Shown piece after piece: positions 54,301 to 61,832 of a stretch of 64,000 nt of DNA. The notes beneath the pieces were generated by a model that did not search any database, was not told the origin of the DNA, and saw nothing but the letters and a program-made list of their open reading frames with translations. This DNA is from Temnothorax longispinosus (Eukaryota > Arthropoda > Insecta > Hymenoptera > Formicidae), in the NCBI RefSeq assembly GCF_030848805.1, contig NC_092367.1, positions 558,001 to 622,000 of the forward strand. The letters are read 5' to 3'. A program made the translations under genes and the position numbers. How positions within the stretch are numbered: position 1 is the first letter of the stretch; each line of letters starts with the position of its first letter.

Positions 54301-57300
54301 GGAATCCGGCATTCAAGAGAAAAAAACGTGTTTCTCGAAGGCGGTCTCCCCGGAAATTGTCCATCCAATGTGTGATTGTGTCTCGCATATTCGCATCAAC
54401 GTCTAATGAGTTTTTTCATTATGCGAGAAAATCGTCAATAAGCAAAATATCAATTATGTGTCACAAACATTTGATAAACACTAGTAGTTTCCTTACGCAC
54501 GCAGGAGAGACCGGAGCTAGCTGGTACACTTTTTTTTTAAATGTTTTTACACGTAACTAATAAATGGAATACAAGCCGCAAAAGAATTTTTCAATAGCCG
54601 CATGCTTATACAACACAAAAATTATTTTTTTAACTAAATAGTATAATTAATTTTGTTGCACCAATAACAATTATAAGGCGACGACATTTGTAACCGGCCT
54701 CATATACGGGGTAAGTTGTTACAGTACTAAATTAAGTTGTGAAAGATCCAGTTTTCAAAATATAAATATATTTAATAAAGAGAAATAACACCATGTAACA
54801 ATATGTGTTATATTACACTTACATTGTTGAGTGCAAAATTATAATATAGATATAATTTAACTGATGTTGTGTACTGACTGGTTCTGATACGTAATAAGAG
54901 ACGTTAACGGTGAAATCTTACATTACGTTAAAAGTAAAGATTTTAAAGACACAGTTAAAATTATGATATGATGACCAGATTTGTAAATATAACATTTAAT
55001 ACATCACTGATTTATTTTACTTTCGGCTATACAAAACTAAAAATATTTTCTGTTTGTGAAAATACGCCACTCAGCTTAAAATAACTAATTGAAATATTAT
55101 CGAAATGTTTTTACGGAAATACTATATTTTTTATGCAATATTATCTTTTGTCACTTTTACAATAATTGCGGTGTACCAACTTGTCCCATGTACCAACTAG
55201 CCCCGATCTCCCCTATCTCCACGTGCGTTGGCGTGCATTTCGCGGATCATTTTTCTGCGCTGGATCCGCATATTCGTGCCTAACACGGAAGCGCTCCGAT
55301 CCAGCCTCTGTTTCTGACGAACGATTAAAGTGTGGTAAACCAGCCCCATCGAAGACGATAAAGCACGGTGTATCTCTGGTTCGCGGCTTATCTATCGCGA
55401 CGCCGGACGAGCGCATTAGCGCCCCATGGATGCGCCGAAGGTGCCAGTTCCTCGGGACCGGCGGCTCAGTAATGCATAGGGGGGAGGTTGTTGCGAAATG
55501 CGGGAGCGAACGCAGAACGCAGCAGGGGGATTAGAGAAAGGACGGGACGAAACAATGGCCGCGTATATCATCGTGCCGCCGGTCTGCCGCGGTACGCATA
55601 GGCAAATCACCGACCTCCACACCACTCCACACCAACGTGTGTCGCTTCGCGTGTGCACGCGTGCAGATACGCACACGACACGTCGCTACTTACTGGTAAC
55701 ACGACGAAGGATGGCCATGGCGCGACACGCGCACATGCACGCTAAACCGCGTCGTCGCTTTGTTCTAAGTCCGCTAAAAATTCAACGAGCATGGGCTAAG
55801 CGCGCTGGAATTCGAGAATCGAAAGCATTAAAGTCACCGACGCGGCCGCCGCGCTCCAGACCGGAAAATCGCGAAGCCGCCAGATCCACGAGTAGAATTA
55901 TAGTTCCTTCCTATGTTTGGGAGTAAATAAATTACATGATAAATAACATAGTATATAAATTATATATATATTCTTTGAATATTGCGAGAAATAATTACAA
56001 ATATTCGGTAAATATAAAACGTAAAGATGTTTATGTGTAAAAAATATGCACGGAACAAATAATAATAATAAATTACTTCTATATAAAATTGAATCTAAAA
56101 TAAGAATATACGTACTGGTTGATTTATACAACTGGTTGATTTATACAAAATGGGATTCGATAGAACGAATGCCAGCAGAGCGAAATGTCAGATCCAATGT
56201 TAGAAGATAACGAATTAAATATATAGCTATATTTCTTTAGCTCCAATCCTGTAATTTTTGTTGTGTGATTTATGATGCACACGTTTCTTAATTAAGCACG
56301 CATTGATGAACTTTTTATTCCGCTTTATAGGTAACGTCACCTTCAGCATCCCGAGCGACGTAGCGTCGAACAAATTCGCCATAGCACCCACTGGTCAAGT
56401 CACTCTTCGGAGTCCCTTGGATCGCGAAGAGGTTGCGCGTTACTCAGTCTCCGTCTTCGCGAGGTCCAGCAAGCTTCTGGACATCACGACTTTGGAAGTG
56501 ATAGTGATGGACGAGAACGATAACAGCCCGGAATTTCGGCCGGGTTCCTGCTACACTCTCGCCATACCGGAAAATCAGGAAACTTCCGTGATCCACACCG
56601 TAGCTGCGACCGATCTTGACGAAGGGTTGAACGGCGAGATCTCCTACAGTATCGTAGGTGAGTTGTCCCGCAAAGTGTAGCGTGTACGAAAAATTGCGTA
56701 AATAAAATATGAGACTTAATCCTTGCGCTTCTTACTCTAGGCGGCAACATCGGCGCCAAATTCGCGCTAGATCCAATCACGGGGTCGATGTCGATGTCGA
56801 ATCTGGATCGTGAGACCGTGCCCAAGTACGTCCTGACAATTTCGGCCAAGGACAAGGGACGGCCGAGCCGCGAAGCGCGTTGCAACCTCACCGTGGTCGT
56901 GCTGGATATCAACGATAACGCGCCGACCTTCGTGCAGAATCAGTACACGGGGTCCAGTTCGCACAACGGTTTCCCATACGGATCGTCGAACTATCCGGCG
57001 AATTACCATCACGCGAAGTACGTGACGACTATTTCGGAGGACGTCCCGCCGGACTCGAGCGTGATGTCCGTGAAGGCGACCGATCCGGACCAAGGGGTAA
57101 ACGGCAAGATTACGTACGCCATCTTCGAGGAGACTAGCTGGCTCTTCAGGGTCGACAACCTGACCGGCGTCGTTACTACGGCTGGGTGAGTGCACACGTC
57201 CCGTCGTTTACTTTTTTTTTTACGTATGGCTTCCCTTCTTTCTTTTATCCTCTGTCACTGTCATCGTTTCCTTCCCTTTTGACCTTTTTCTGTTTCTTTC

Positions 57301-60300
57301 TTTCTCTCTCTGTTGGGTCTCTTTTTCTTTTGTCTCTCTTTCTCTTTCTATGTCTTTCTCTTGTCCTTTAGGCCGCATGTGAGTCTCGCTTCGCGATCTC
57401 GGCTACCAACCGATTAATTTCATCCTGGCGTTAATTACCGCGACCTTTATTACACATCCGATTAGGATCACCCAGGGGGATATTACGCCGGTAGTATAAC
57501 GTCGTAAAACGGGAAGTGAAGACGCGCGCGCACACCTACGTACACACACACACACATACACTCGTAGGAGGGGACGTCAGGGGAGCAGCCAGTCGGTTTA
57601 CAGGGGGAAAAAGCTCGACGCTCGAGGGCAGTGCGGGAGGAAGGAGAGGCGCGGAGACGCGGTCTAGGAACGTCGTAAAATTATAAAGTCAGTCGATGCG
57701 CTTCACGAACGATGCACTATGGCCGATTAAACGATTCCGTATGCATAACCCGTCGGCACAACCCGAGATACTCTTCCTTCCTTTTTCCCCTCGCATCCCT
57801 TTCCTCTCTCTCTCTCTCATCTCGTTCTTCTATAATCTATCTATATATCTCTTTGCTCGGCCCTCCGCCGCGCTCATCCGTCCGTCCCTCTTGGTCCGTG
57901 TGTGTCTCTTATGATTACGCGCGCAATAAACCGATATCTCGGGACATCGTTAAGACGAAGACTTTCCGTCCATGGCTTCCGTCCATCCCACCAAACAGCA
58001 AGGTCGTGGTTCGTTAATTAATGGACGATTTCGCTGCGGGGCTGCCGCGAACCTTGATCCCAGCGGACCGCGCTGATCCAGCGGTTGATCGTTAACCGCT
58101 CGATACGGTCTTGGCGTACGGGCGGTGGAAAACCCTCAAACGCTAATTGCGCGCGCGAACTTCGCGGAATCGAATTCAATACCGAGCCCTTATATACAAA
58201 ACATTAACTTTTACGAGTCGGACGGGTTATACGGCCGCGTAAGAGTCCACGGCGATTAGAGCCGCCTGCCTCCGTGTCGCCCCCGTGTCCGGCGACCTGC
58301 TCCTTCCGTCTCCCGAAGACGACACGACCGAGTGATTTCGATAAATCACTTCCACGTCGGGAATATGTAATTTGCTCGTTGCAAATTATTATGCGGAGTC
58401 GCCGTAAACCCGCATGACCGACCGACACGCCCAGCGTCCGTCTCGGTGACTCACGATTCGCGCTTTAATCCCTGTGGCAATTAGTTGCCTCCTTGGTGCC
58501 GATCTTGGTTTACGATTGCGATACGATTTCGTTCGACCGCGCGTCCGTTTACGCGCGGCTCCTTCCGCCTTTTGTCCGTTCCTGCTTCCGTCTACTGATG
58601 AGATGTGTAAGGTGCCTCGTATCGCGGGATATATATACACGAAGAGCAGGGAGAGCCGCGAAGTCAATGGAGGAACGGTGTAAAGACAGAGAGAAAGAGA
58701 ATGGTCGGCAGCTCCATGGGAAGGAGCTCAGGAGGGCGCATACTTTTGCGCCGCGACAGTCGTGTGTCATTTCAGCGAGACGCCATGTGGCATTTCAATG
58801 CATTATTTCAGCCGGCAAAATGCCTCCTGATATGCAAAACCAGATCTCGGTCTCTTCGAGCTGCTCCTTCGCCGCGTCTCTTCCACTTTCATCGTCTCTC
58901 TCTCACTCTCTCTTTCTTTCTCTCTTCACCCTTTCCCGCCGCGGCCACTGTCCGGTCACTGTCTCGTTTCGCCGTCTCCTGCTCCTCCTCCTCTTCTCTC
59001 TCCTCCCGCTTCTGTTTTTGGTATCCTCAGATCCTCTTCCCTCGATCGGTAGCCGCGAACCCGGCTTTCGTGTCGCCTTGTTACCGTTGCTCTTGCGATG
59101 ACGGTCTCGTTCCTCTTACCTTTTGAAAGCCGTGCCGTCGCGTCGCTCGATGCGGCACCTCTCTGGGAAGAGAGTGTACCGAACACTTTTCCCCTCTTCT
59201 GCTCTCCGGAGACCACCCGGTAGAGACAATACACGGACGAGGACCAGTTCTCTAGAATAATTCGATAAAAAGCGTGAACTGGTAGCAAGACGTCGAAATG
59301 ACACCACGGCTGACCAAATTTCTCGCTAAATTTATCCATGTGCGCTTCGTTTATTTATCAATTGATGAGTGACAGCATCGCGGAAATTCTTGCATTCCTT
59401 GAAAGAATCATCCTGTGCAGCTAAGACGTTCCTTGCAACTGTCGTTCTGTTCGGATACGATGAATATTCGTAAAACTGCATACTTCGAGTTGCTGTCGGC
59501 AGATACGGACAGATACCAGGGCGGAAGATAACTGTGGAGTATTCGAGTTAGCTTCGCGCAATCGTAAATAAGCGTATCGAACCCGTGCACTACTGACGTC
59601 CGATCATTATCCCACGCTTATTAAGAATTATTGCGAGCGCGCGTTGTATCGCGAAGGCACGCTGGGAACTTCTCTCGCTTTGCTCGACTTGCATTTGCGT
59701 AACTCCGTAAATAAACATTGTCTTAAAGATACGACATTGTGAGACGCCTAAATCCGAATTCTCTCTAATAACTTCTAATTAGTAAAATATTCACTTAGAT
59801 ATTTTATTAATAACTGAGAAACGGCGATACTATTTTAATGTATTTTATCGAAACCTATCAAATTAAGATTTTAAAAAGAAATAAACTGTAATTGCGCACT
59901 ATGTCTTCTTTTTACTAAATTAATGTCTCTATTTCTCAATCCCGATAATAAGCCAACTATTCTATAACTAATGTCCGTCTCTTCCTGTTCGATACAGCCC
60001 ACTGGACCGTGAACGCCAAAGCAGCTACACCTTCTTTGTGGTCGCCACGGACAGCGGCAGATACGACGCGAAAAACACGTCGATACCCGTCGAGATCAAT
60101 GTCAGCGACGTGAACGATAATGCGCCAATTTTCGAGGAGTACCCCTTCCGGGCACGCGTGCCCATCGGCACGCAGCCGGGTCAGAACATCCTCCGGGTGT
60201 CGGCCAAGGACGCCGACGATGGCGCGAATGGCGACATCGTGTACTCGTTGATAAACGAACAGGAGAAACCGAAATTTCGGATACACCCCAGCACCGGCGA

Positions 60301-61540
60301 GGTAACGACAAGCTTATCGTTGTCGCAAGATAACGGCCGGACGTACCACCTGGAGGTGTTGGCTCAGGACAAGGGTAACCCGCCGAAGAGCGCCAAGGGT
60401 TTGATCGAGCTCCAGGTCGGCGATCTCGCGGATCTGACGCCCAGCCTGAAATTTCAGAATGACACGTACAACGTCGTCGTTCAGGAAAATGCGGCGGCCG
60501 GCACGGAGATCATTAAGATCACCGCGGTGCGCAGCGACGGCAGGAGGCAGCGCGTCACCTATTCGATCGCGTCCGGAAACGACTACGATACCTTCGCGAT
60601 CGACGAAAACACCGGTCAGCTGCGCGTCAACGATCCCACCAGGCTGGACGCGGAGCTTTGGAGCGACTTGACGATAAAACCTGATAACGAATTGCCGGAC
60701 GACACGGCGCGCACCAATTCGTGGGGTAGGTCCTTGGAGGGCCAGCAACCGAAGGAAGAGCCCAGAGAGAGTTCGAGGCACATTCTCAGCGTAGCGGCGA
60801 GGACGGCGGGCCAGGAGGTTCTGGAAGCGTACGTCAAAGTGATCGTCAGGATGACCGATGTCAACGATAACCCACCGATCTTTACGCAAACGCAGTACTC
60901 GGCTACTGTACTCGAGGGCAATGCCAAAGGAGATTTTGTCGTGAAGGTGAGAGAACTTTGTGATTTTATATAGTTTATATCGCCCTTATATTTGATACAT
61001 TACACAGGAAACACAAGGCCCCTTTGCATAATAAAACTAAGTATATGTATGATATAAACTCTATGTGGGTGTTATTTTTATGAAATAAGGGTCTACAAGA
61101 AGTGCGACATACAATTAGGATTATCCAAAGATGCAAATATTTATTTGTACTTTTTCTGTCGTATGTTAAAATCTAAATATAAAAATAGATGGTGTAAAAA
61201 TACATTGTATATGCGTTGGACACATATTATAATCGTCAATATTTGCTGCTGTAGCTTTCAGCAAGTGATGCAGATCAAGGACTGAACAGCAGAATCTTAT
61301 ATCATATTGTGGACGGTAATCCAGATAATGCCTTCACCATAAGCCCGCCGTACAGCGGAATCGTGCAGACCAATATAGCCCTAGATCGTGAGATCCGCGA
61401 GAAGTACAGATTGACTATCATCGCGACCGACCAAGGAAACCCGCAATTAACTGGCACAGCTGCATTGAGCGTGCGTGTAATCGATGTCAATGACAATCAG
61501 CCTACCTTCCCGGAACACAGTATCATTTCAGTCTCTGAAG
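16921..61540 (+). CDS. ds: dachsous, spliced internal coding region (13 exons, partial gene)
   Basis: Giant atypical cadherin at the cell surface. In Drosophila, Ds binds Fat on neighbouring cells to set planar polarity and to tune Hippo growth signalling, and its repeats are modified in the Golgi by Four-jointed. Thirteen exons (16921-17101, 22122-22604, 41239-41402, 41784-42188, 44600-45008, 49676-49954, 51393-51619, 52200-52866, 52959-53309, 56331-56657, 56741-57185, 59998-60946, 61255-61540) have AG/GT borders and matching phases and give about 1,724 codons with no stop. Visible motifs are DxNDNxPxF linkers, LDRE motifs and AxDxDxGxN motifs. Blocks such as GGLSTIAIVRIQVTDVNDNR, VSVREEQPPGTEIARVRA, EFRPGSCYTLAIPEN and RSDGRRQRVTYS follow Drosophila Ds as I recall it, in the same order, which separates it from Fat and Fat-like. 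The window covers roughly repeats 6-21 of 27. Both gene ends lie outside. Confidence 0.95.
18221..18241 (+). promoter_or_regulatory. Candidate site: GATTTATACCACCTG motif, copy 1
   Basis: TGATTTATACCACCTGCTGAC recurs at 18692-18712 with one base changed, 471 bp away. It joins a TTTAT homeodomain-like site to a CACCTG E-box of the kind bound by Snail and bHLH proteins. The repetition is seen; regulatory use is inferred. Confidence 0.3.
18512..18529. repeat. Alternating CG run
   Basis: Uninterrupted alternating C and G, able in principle to adopt Z-DNA. A similar run lies at 21436-21453. Confidence 0.9.
18692..18712 (+). promoter_or_regulatory. Candidate site: GATTTATACCACCTG motif, copy 2
   Basis: Second copy of the motif at 18221, matching 20 of 21 positions. 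Both are in the same orientation and in the same intron. Confidence 0.3.
20294..20306. repeat. Poly-C tract
   Basis: Thirteen consecutive cytosines. Confidence 0.95.
22122..22604 (+). CDS. ds: dachsous exon 2 of window
   Basis: Phase 1 in and out; the acceptor AG is at 22120-22121 and the donor G|gtgagt follows 22604. It opens GGLSTIAIVRIQVTDVNDNR, completing one repeat, then encodes a full repeat (VVATDLDAGFFGQVAYRITS) and starts the next (CYTVTVKENIPQN). The linker between the last two lacks the usual DxNDN and instead has a CEKPC cysteine pair. Drosophila Ds, as recalled, is also atypical at this linker. Confidence 0.95.
24675..24832 (+). promoter_or_regulatory. Candidate regulatory module, copy A
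   Basis: AGCCAATCAGATTATC at 24675 is followed at 24809 by GCTACCATTTTGCGACACCT and GTT. Both parts recur in the same order and orientation at 25182-25270. Such duplication of two separated motifs fits an enhancer or an old local duplication. Confidence 0.3.
25182..25270 (+). promoter_or_regulatory. Candidate regulatory module, copy B
   Basis: GCCCAATCAGATTAGC at 25182 and GCTACCACTTTACGATCACC with TGTT at 25247 repeat the two parts of copy A with a shorter spacer (about 64 against 132 bp). Confidence 0.3.
28288..28316. repeat. (GCT)n trinucleotide repeat
   Basis: Nearly ten uninterrupted GCT units in the giant ds intron. Confidence 0.95.
29255..29281. repeat. Perfect 11-bp inverted repeat (hairpin)
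   Basis: CCCGGTGCTGC and GCAGCACCGGG are separated by AAGCC. The GC-rich stem would be stable in the ds pre-mRNA. No run of T follows, and no function is known. Confidence 0.7.
29462..30037 (-). CDS. Unassigned 191-codon ORF, possible transposon remnant
   Basis: An uninterrupted - strand frame of 191 codons, among the longest non-ds frames here and not low-complexity. I do not recognise it with confidence. The stretch LLILYADEASCNLATWINGE resembles the block around the first catalytic aspartate (xDEAS) of Tc1/mariner-type transposases, but no second or third catalytic motif and no terminal repeats are visible. The + strand is also open for 92 codons over 29553-29831, which weakens a coding claim. 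No splice context ties it to another gene. It could be a fossil transposase piece or chance. Confidence 0.25.
   Translation of the reverse strand: MQVNTHLFVEMLKYRIAIFTSRSPSRRDCDVGLENNWGDRGPAFMRARINVEVAVSPRRSIRAIHVSCNYETSVNSNDIWQRGECEGKSIFEGFALRVISSSNVCSTRTILIIDAQLFDELEEGISPERPVSPSWRTLLILYADEASCNLATWINGEQVARKDIRKFYFAILGSKRSRYERVGISIRGMRD
32437..33351 (-). mobile_element. Penelope-like retroelement remnant with inverted terminal repeats
   Basis: A 37-bp sequence at 32437-32473 recurs inverted at 33315-33351 with one mismatch. Between them the - strand encodes a decayed GIY-YIG endonuclease: ETNIVYQINCNNC, then SYIGQTKRHLETRIKEYRND, between about 33010 and 32890. The frame shifts right after this, and NNLSVLNKHRLYNNYNFNW and IREIAEMFF follow in another frame. 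Penelope-like elements carry a GIY-YIG domain at the C-terminus of their reverse transcriptase and often have an inverted terminal fragment, as here. The reverse transcriptase part is missing, so this is a short dead copy. Confidence 0.8.
33275..33308 (+). ncRNA. Decayed hammerhead-ribozyme-like motif of the Penelope-like terminal repeat
   Basis: TTGATAAGGG is followed about 13 bases later by GAAACGTC, just before the inverted terminal repeat at 33315. Penelope-like terminal repeats carry hammerhead motifs with core CTGATGA and GAAA. Here GAAAC is intact, while CTGATGA reads TTGATAA, two transitions away, so cleavage activity is unlikely. Confidence 0.4.
39050..39058 (+). promoter_or_regulatory. 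TATA-box-like element
   Basis: GTATAAATAGC matches the TATA consensus well. About 80 bp downstream an 82-codon frame opens (39138-39386), and an AATAAA lies at 39650-39655. No transcript evidence is available. Confidence 0.25.
39138..39386 (+). CDS. Hypothetical small ORF with aspartate run
   Basis: An 82-codon frame beginning MSPTTFDIDDTDIVDDDDDD and ending in an arginine-rich segment. The aspartate run comes from a GAC microsatellite (39177-39199), so it may be chance. A TATA-like element lies upstream and AATAAA downstream. It matches no family I know. Confidence 0.15.
   Translation: MSPTTFDIDDTDIVDDDDDDVDVTNYRGNGMDGYLSNSTRRDDNVSRLPGFSCRTAEKKLIGIDGRRSRRGRSPATDLSKRI
40985..41006 (+). promoter_or_regulatory. 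Tandem POU octamers
   Basis: ATGCAAAT occurs twice 13 bp apart (ATGCAAATTTCAATGCAAAT), about 240 bp before ds exon 3. The octamer is the classical POU-domain site. Function is inferred only. Confidence 0.35.
41239..41402 (+). CDS. ds: dachsous exon 3 of window
   Basis: Phase 1 in, phase 0 out; donor CAG|gtaaat. The frame is ERPSRFYLAREEADLSLDPN, then TGTLRIRQPLDRESRDKYIL and ending GSVGYCQ. It is the middle of a cadherin repeat, with the SLDPNTG and LDRE motifs typical of the fold. Confidence 0.93.
41403..41783 (+). other. ds intron (381 bp)
   Basis: Donor gtaaat, acceptor ccgttacag, phase 0. No other feature is seen. Confidence 0.9.
41784..42188 (+). CDS. ds: dachsous exon 4 of window
   Basis: Phase 0 at both ends, exactly 135 codons. 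It begins MEVIVEDVNDNAPSF (the M is internal, not a start), encodes one whole repeat with ATDPDITSSQ and LDYETQQRH, and then the linker VQDVNDNPPVF. It ends in the next repeat at GARLDSQ. Both calcium linkers are canonical. Confidence 0.96.
42278..42319. repeat. (GA)n microsatellite
   Basis: About 20 uninterrupted GA units, 90 bp after the exon 4 donor. Confidence 0.95.
42647..42680. repeat. (GAA)n microsatellite
   Basis: About 11 uninterrupted GAA units. Confidence 0.95.
44600..45008 (+). CDS. ds: dachsous exon 5 of window
   Basis: Phase 0 in, phase 1 out; acceptor catttgcag, donor G|gtaaga. It starts ILQVMALDQDTGNNARVSYR, contains LDRETLDRHALTVLATDNGS and the linker LDDNDNDPQF, and runs into the next repeat to SSFAVDPDTG. 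It fits about Ds repeats 9 and 10. Confidence 0.96.
45009..49675 (+). other. ds intron (4.7 kb)
   Basis: Phase 1. GC-rich with several short simple repeats, including GA at 49088-49121 and a GGGCCCGGGGCCC palindrome near 46659. No coding exon or clear mobile element is seen. Confidence 0.8.
49676..49954 (+). CDS. ds: dachsous exon 6 of window
   Basis: Phase 1 at both ends. It continues GEITTCEPLDRETKSVHELV, has the linker LDVNDNSPEI, then VSVREEQPPGTEIARVRALD, a block nearly identical to Drosophila Ds as I recall it, and ends VTYSITK. This exon gives one of the strongest links to Ds. Confidence 0.96.
49991..50278. mobile_element. piggyBac-type MITE (288 bp)
   Basis: CCCTTAAAGGCTAC at 49991 and its exact complement GTAGCCTTTAAGGG ending at 50278 are each flanked by TTAA (49987-49990 and 50279-50282). 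TTAA duplication and a CCC start are the signature of piggyBac elements. The interior is AT-rich and non-coding, with subterminal TATGGACC/GGTCTATA motifs near both ends. It is non-autonomous and needs a transposase from elsewhere. Confidence 0.85.
50780..51015. mobile_element. Foldback MITE with TAGGGGAGACC ends (236 bp)
   Basis: GTAGGGGAGACCGGG at the left matches the complement of the right end CCTGGTCTCCCCTAC with one mismatch. The inverted symmetry continues almost to the centre (for example GTGGATAAAAAATCGCG against CGCAATTTTTTATCCAC), so the whole element can fold into one long hairpin. The TA at each end suggests a Tc1/mariner-type MITE with TA duplication. A related larger element lies at 54503-55214. 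Confidence 0.75.
51393..51619 (+). CDS. ds: dachsous exon 7 of window
   Basis: Phase 1 in, phase 0 out; donor AAC|gtgagt. It reads GRADSDGYNVFTIDPITGMI, then LDHEECKEYRVSVRAADAGH and the linker LALADNRPTFTSSSLTFN. The last block follows the recalled Drosophila linker (LDLNDNRPTFTSSSL), but two calcium ligands are replaced by alanine. Confidence 0.95.
51620..52199 (+). other. ds intron (580 bp)
   Basis: Phase 0, AT-rich, acceptor ctcactcag. Nothing else is seen. Confidence 0.9.
52200..52866 (+). CDS. ds: dachsous exon 8 of window
   Basis: Phase 0 in, phase 1 out, 222 codons. It starts VREDASIGHTVGSVSG and covers a complete repeat ending in linker IEDANDNSPSW. The next repeat (TASDLDSGLNGELRYG) follows, with linker LDQNDNDPVF, then the first strand of a third repeat. 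It aligns with about Ds repeats 12-14. Confidence 0.96.
52867..52958 (+). other. ds intron (92 bp)
   Basis: Short phase-1 intron, donor gtaagt, acceptor ctcaccag. Confidence 0.93.
52959..53309 (+). CDS. ds: dachsous exon 9 of window
   Basis: Phase 1 at both ends. It has GASLVRVVAVDKDSGDNGRI, then SYVITSGNEESRF, a repeat without a DRE motif, and a linker LSLNPVAAQPSGPLRL that lacks DxNDN. The recalled Drosophila linker is also degenerate here. It ends VVNVAGPAIADQ. Confidence 0.94.
54503..55214. mobile_element. Inverted-repeat element related to the foldback MITE (712 bp)
   Basis: The left end (AGGAGAGACC then GGAGCTAGCTGGTACA) and the complement of the right end (AGGGGAGATC then GGGGCTAGTTGGTACA) agree at 22 of 26 positions; all four differences are transitions. 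The first bases match the ends of the element at 50780-51015, so both belong to one family. The interior is AT-rich without a long open frame, so it is non-autonomous and old. Confidence 0.65.
56114..56147. repeat. 17-bp tandem duplication
   Basis: ACTGGTTGATTTATACA is present twice in direct succession. Confidence 0.9.
56331..56657 (+). CDS. ds: dachsous exon 10 of window
   Basis: Phase 1 at both ends. It has GNVTFSIPSDVASNKFAI, then LDREEVARYSVSVFA and the linker MDENDNSPEFRPGSCYTLAI, followed by VIHTVAATDLDEGLNGEISY. The EFRPGSCY...IPEN...GVIHTV-type block is a strong Ds marker, conserved with fly as recalled. Confidence 0.96.
56658..56740 (+). other. ds intron (83 bp)
   Basis: Short phase-1 intron, donor gtgagt, acceptor cttactctag. 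Confidence 0.93.
56741..57185 (+). CDS. ds: dachsous exon 11 of window
   Basis: Phase 1 in, phase 2 out (GG|gtgagt joins C of exon 12 to make Gly). It has GGNIGAKFALDPITGSMSMS, LDRETVPKYVLTISAKDKG and the linker LDINDNAPTF. Then comes an insertion of about 26 residues rich in Ser, Tyr, Asn and His (56953-57030) before ISEDVPPDSSVMSVKATDPD. It ends LTGVVTTAG. Confidence 0.95.
57186..59997 (+). other. ds intron (2.8 kb)
   Basis: The only phase-2 intron here. It starts with a long CT/T-rich stretch (57200-57370), has a CA repeat at 57542-57560 and CT-rich DNA near 58890-59010. No gene is seen. Confidence 0.85.
57542..57560. repeat. (CA)n microsatellite
   Basis: A short CA repeat, interrupted once. 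Confidence 0.85.
59998..60946 (+). CDS. ds: dachsous exon 12 of window
   Basis: The largest exon, 316 full codons, phase 2 in, phase 0 out. It starts PLDRERQSSYTFFVVATDSG and has the linker VSDVNDNAPIF. The next linker is degenerate (VGDLADLTPSLKF). Then come RSDGRRQRVTYSIASGNDYD, an acidic polar insert (about 60640-60780, with DNELPDDTAR and KEEPRESSRH), and the linker MTDVNDNPPIF. Fly Ds also has a long acidic insert at this point, as recalled, which supports orthology. Confidence 0.96.
60947..61254 (+). other. ds intron (308 bp)
   Basis: Phase 0, AT-rich. The acceptor is ctgctgtag at 61246-61254. A second AG at 61260-61261 would break the frame, so it is not used. Confidence 0.9.
61255..61540 (+). 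CDS. ds: dachsous exon 13 of window
   Basis: Phase 0 in, phase 1 out. It has LSASDADQGLNSRILYHIVD, then NPDNAFTISPPYSGIVQTNI, LDREIREKYRLTIIATDQGN and linker IDVNDNQPTF, ending VSEG at donor gtaagt. The IVDGN..NAF...SGIV.TNI.LDREIR block matches fly Ds closely as recalled. The donor proves that more ds exons follow, beyond 64000. Confidence 0.97.
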
Positions 61541-61832
61541 GTAAGTCACGAGAGCCGTTACTATTCTACCTTGAAAAACTTTTAAGCTTTACGAAATAGT
61601 AGGATATGACATGTAGATTGATGATTTGCTCCTCTATACGTTGTTATGAAAATTACCTATAATATACTAGGTGCGCAACTAAGTTTCCGGGTTTCACACA
61701 TAAATGGCACCAATAACACATGTACTCGATTTAAATGTTTGAAGTTGTCTGAAGTTATAGCTTGGACATCTGTTAACAATAACCAGTCGTTATACCAATA
61801 CATATCGCAACGCAAAAATATTTTTTCTAACA

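Larger units (their letters stand above)
53310..56330 (+). other. ds intron (3.0 kb)
   Basis: Phase 1. It contains the inverted-repeat element at 54503-55214, a 17-bp tandem duplication near 56114 and AT-rich DNA. No coding exon is seen. Confidence 0.85.

Noticed and set aside
16921..61540. Identity as fat or fat-like (kugelei) instead of dachsous.
   Set aside because: The order of distinctive blocks (GGLSTIAI, VREEQPPGTE, RPGSCY, SDGRRQ, NPDNAF) follows Ds; Fat has different sequences at the equivalent repeats.
61262..61540. Alternative acceptor at 61260-61261 for ds exon 13.
   Set aside because: It would place CAAGTG out of frame; the AG at 61253-61254 keeps phase 0 and the conserved SASDADQG block.
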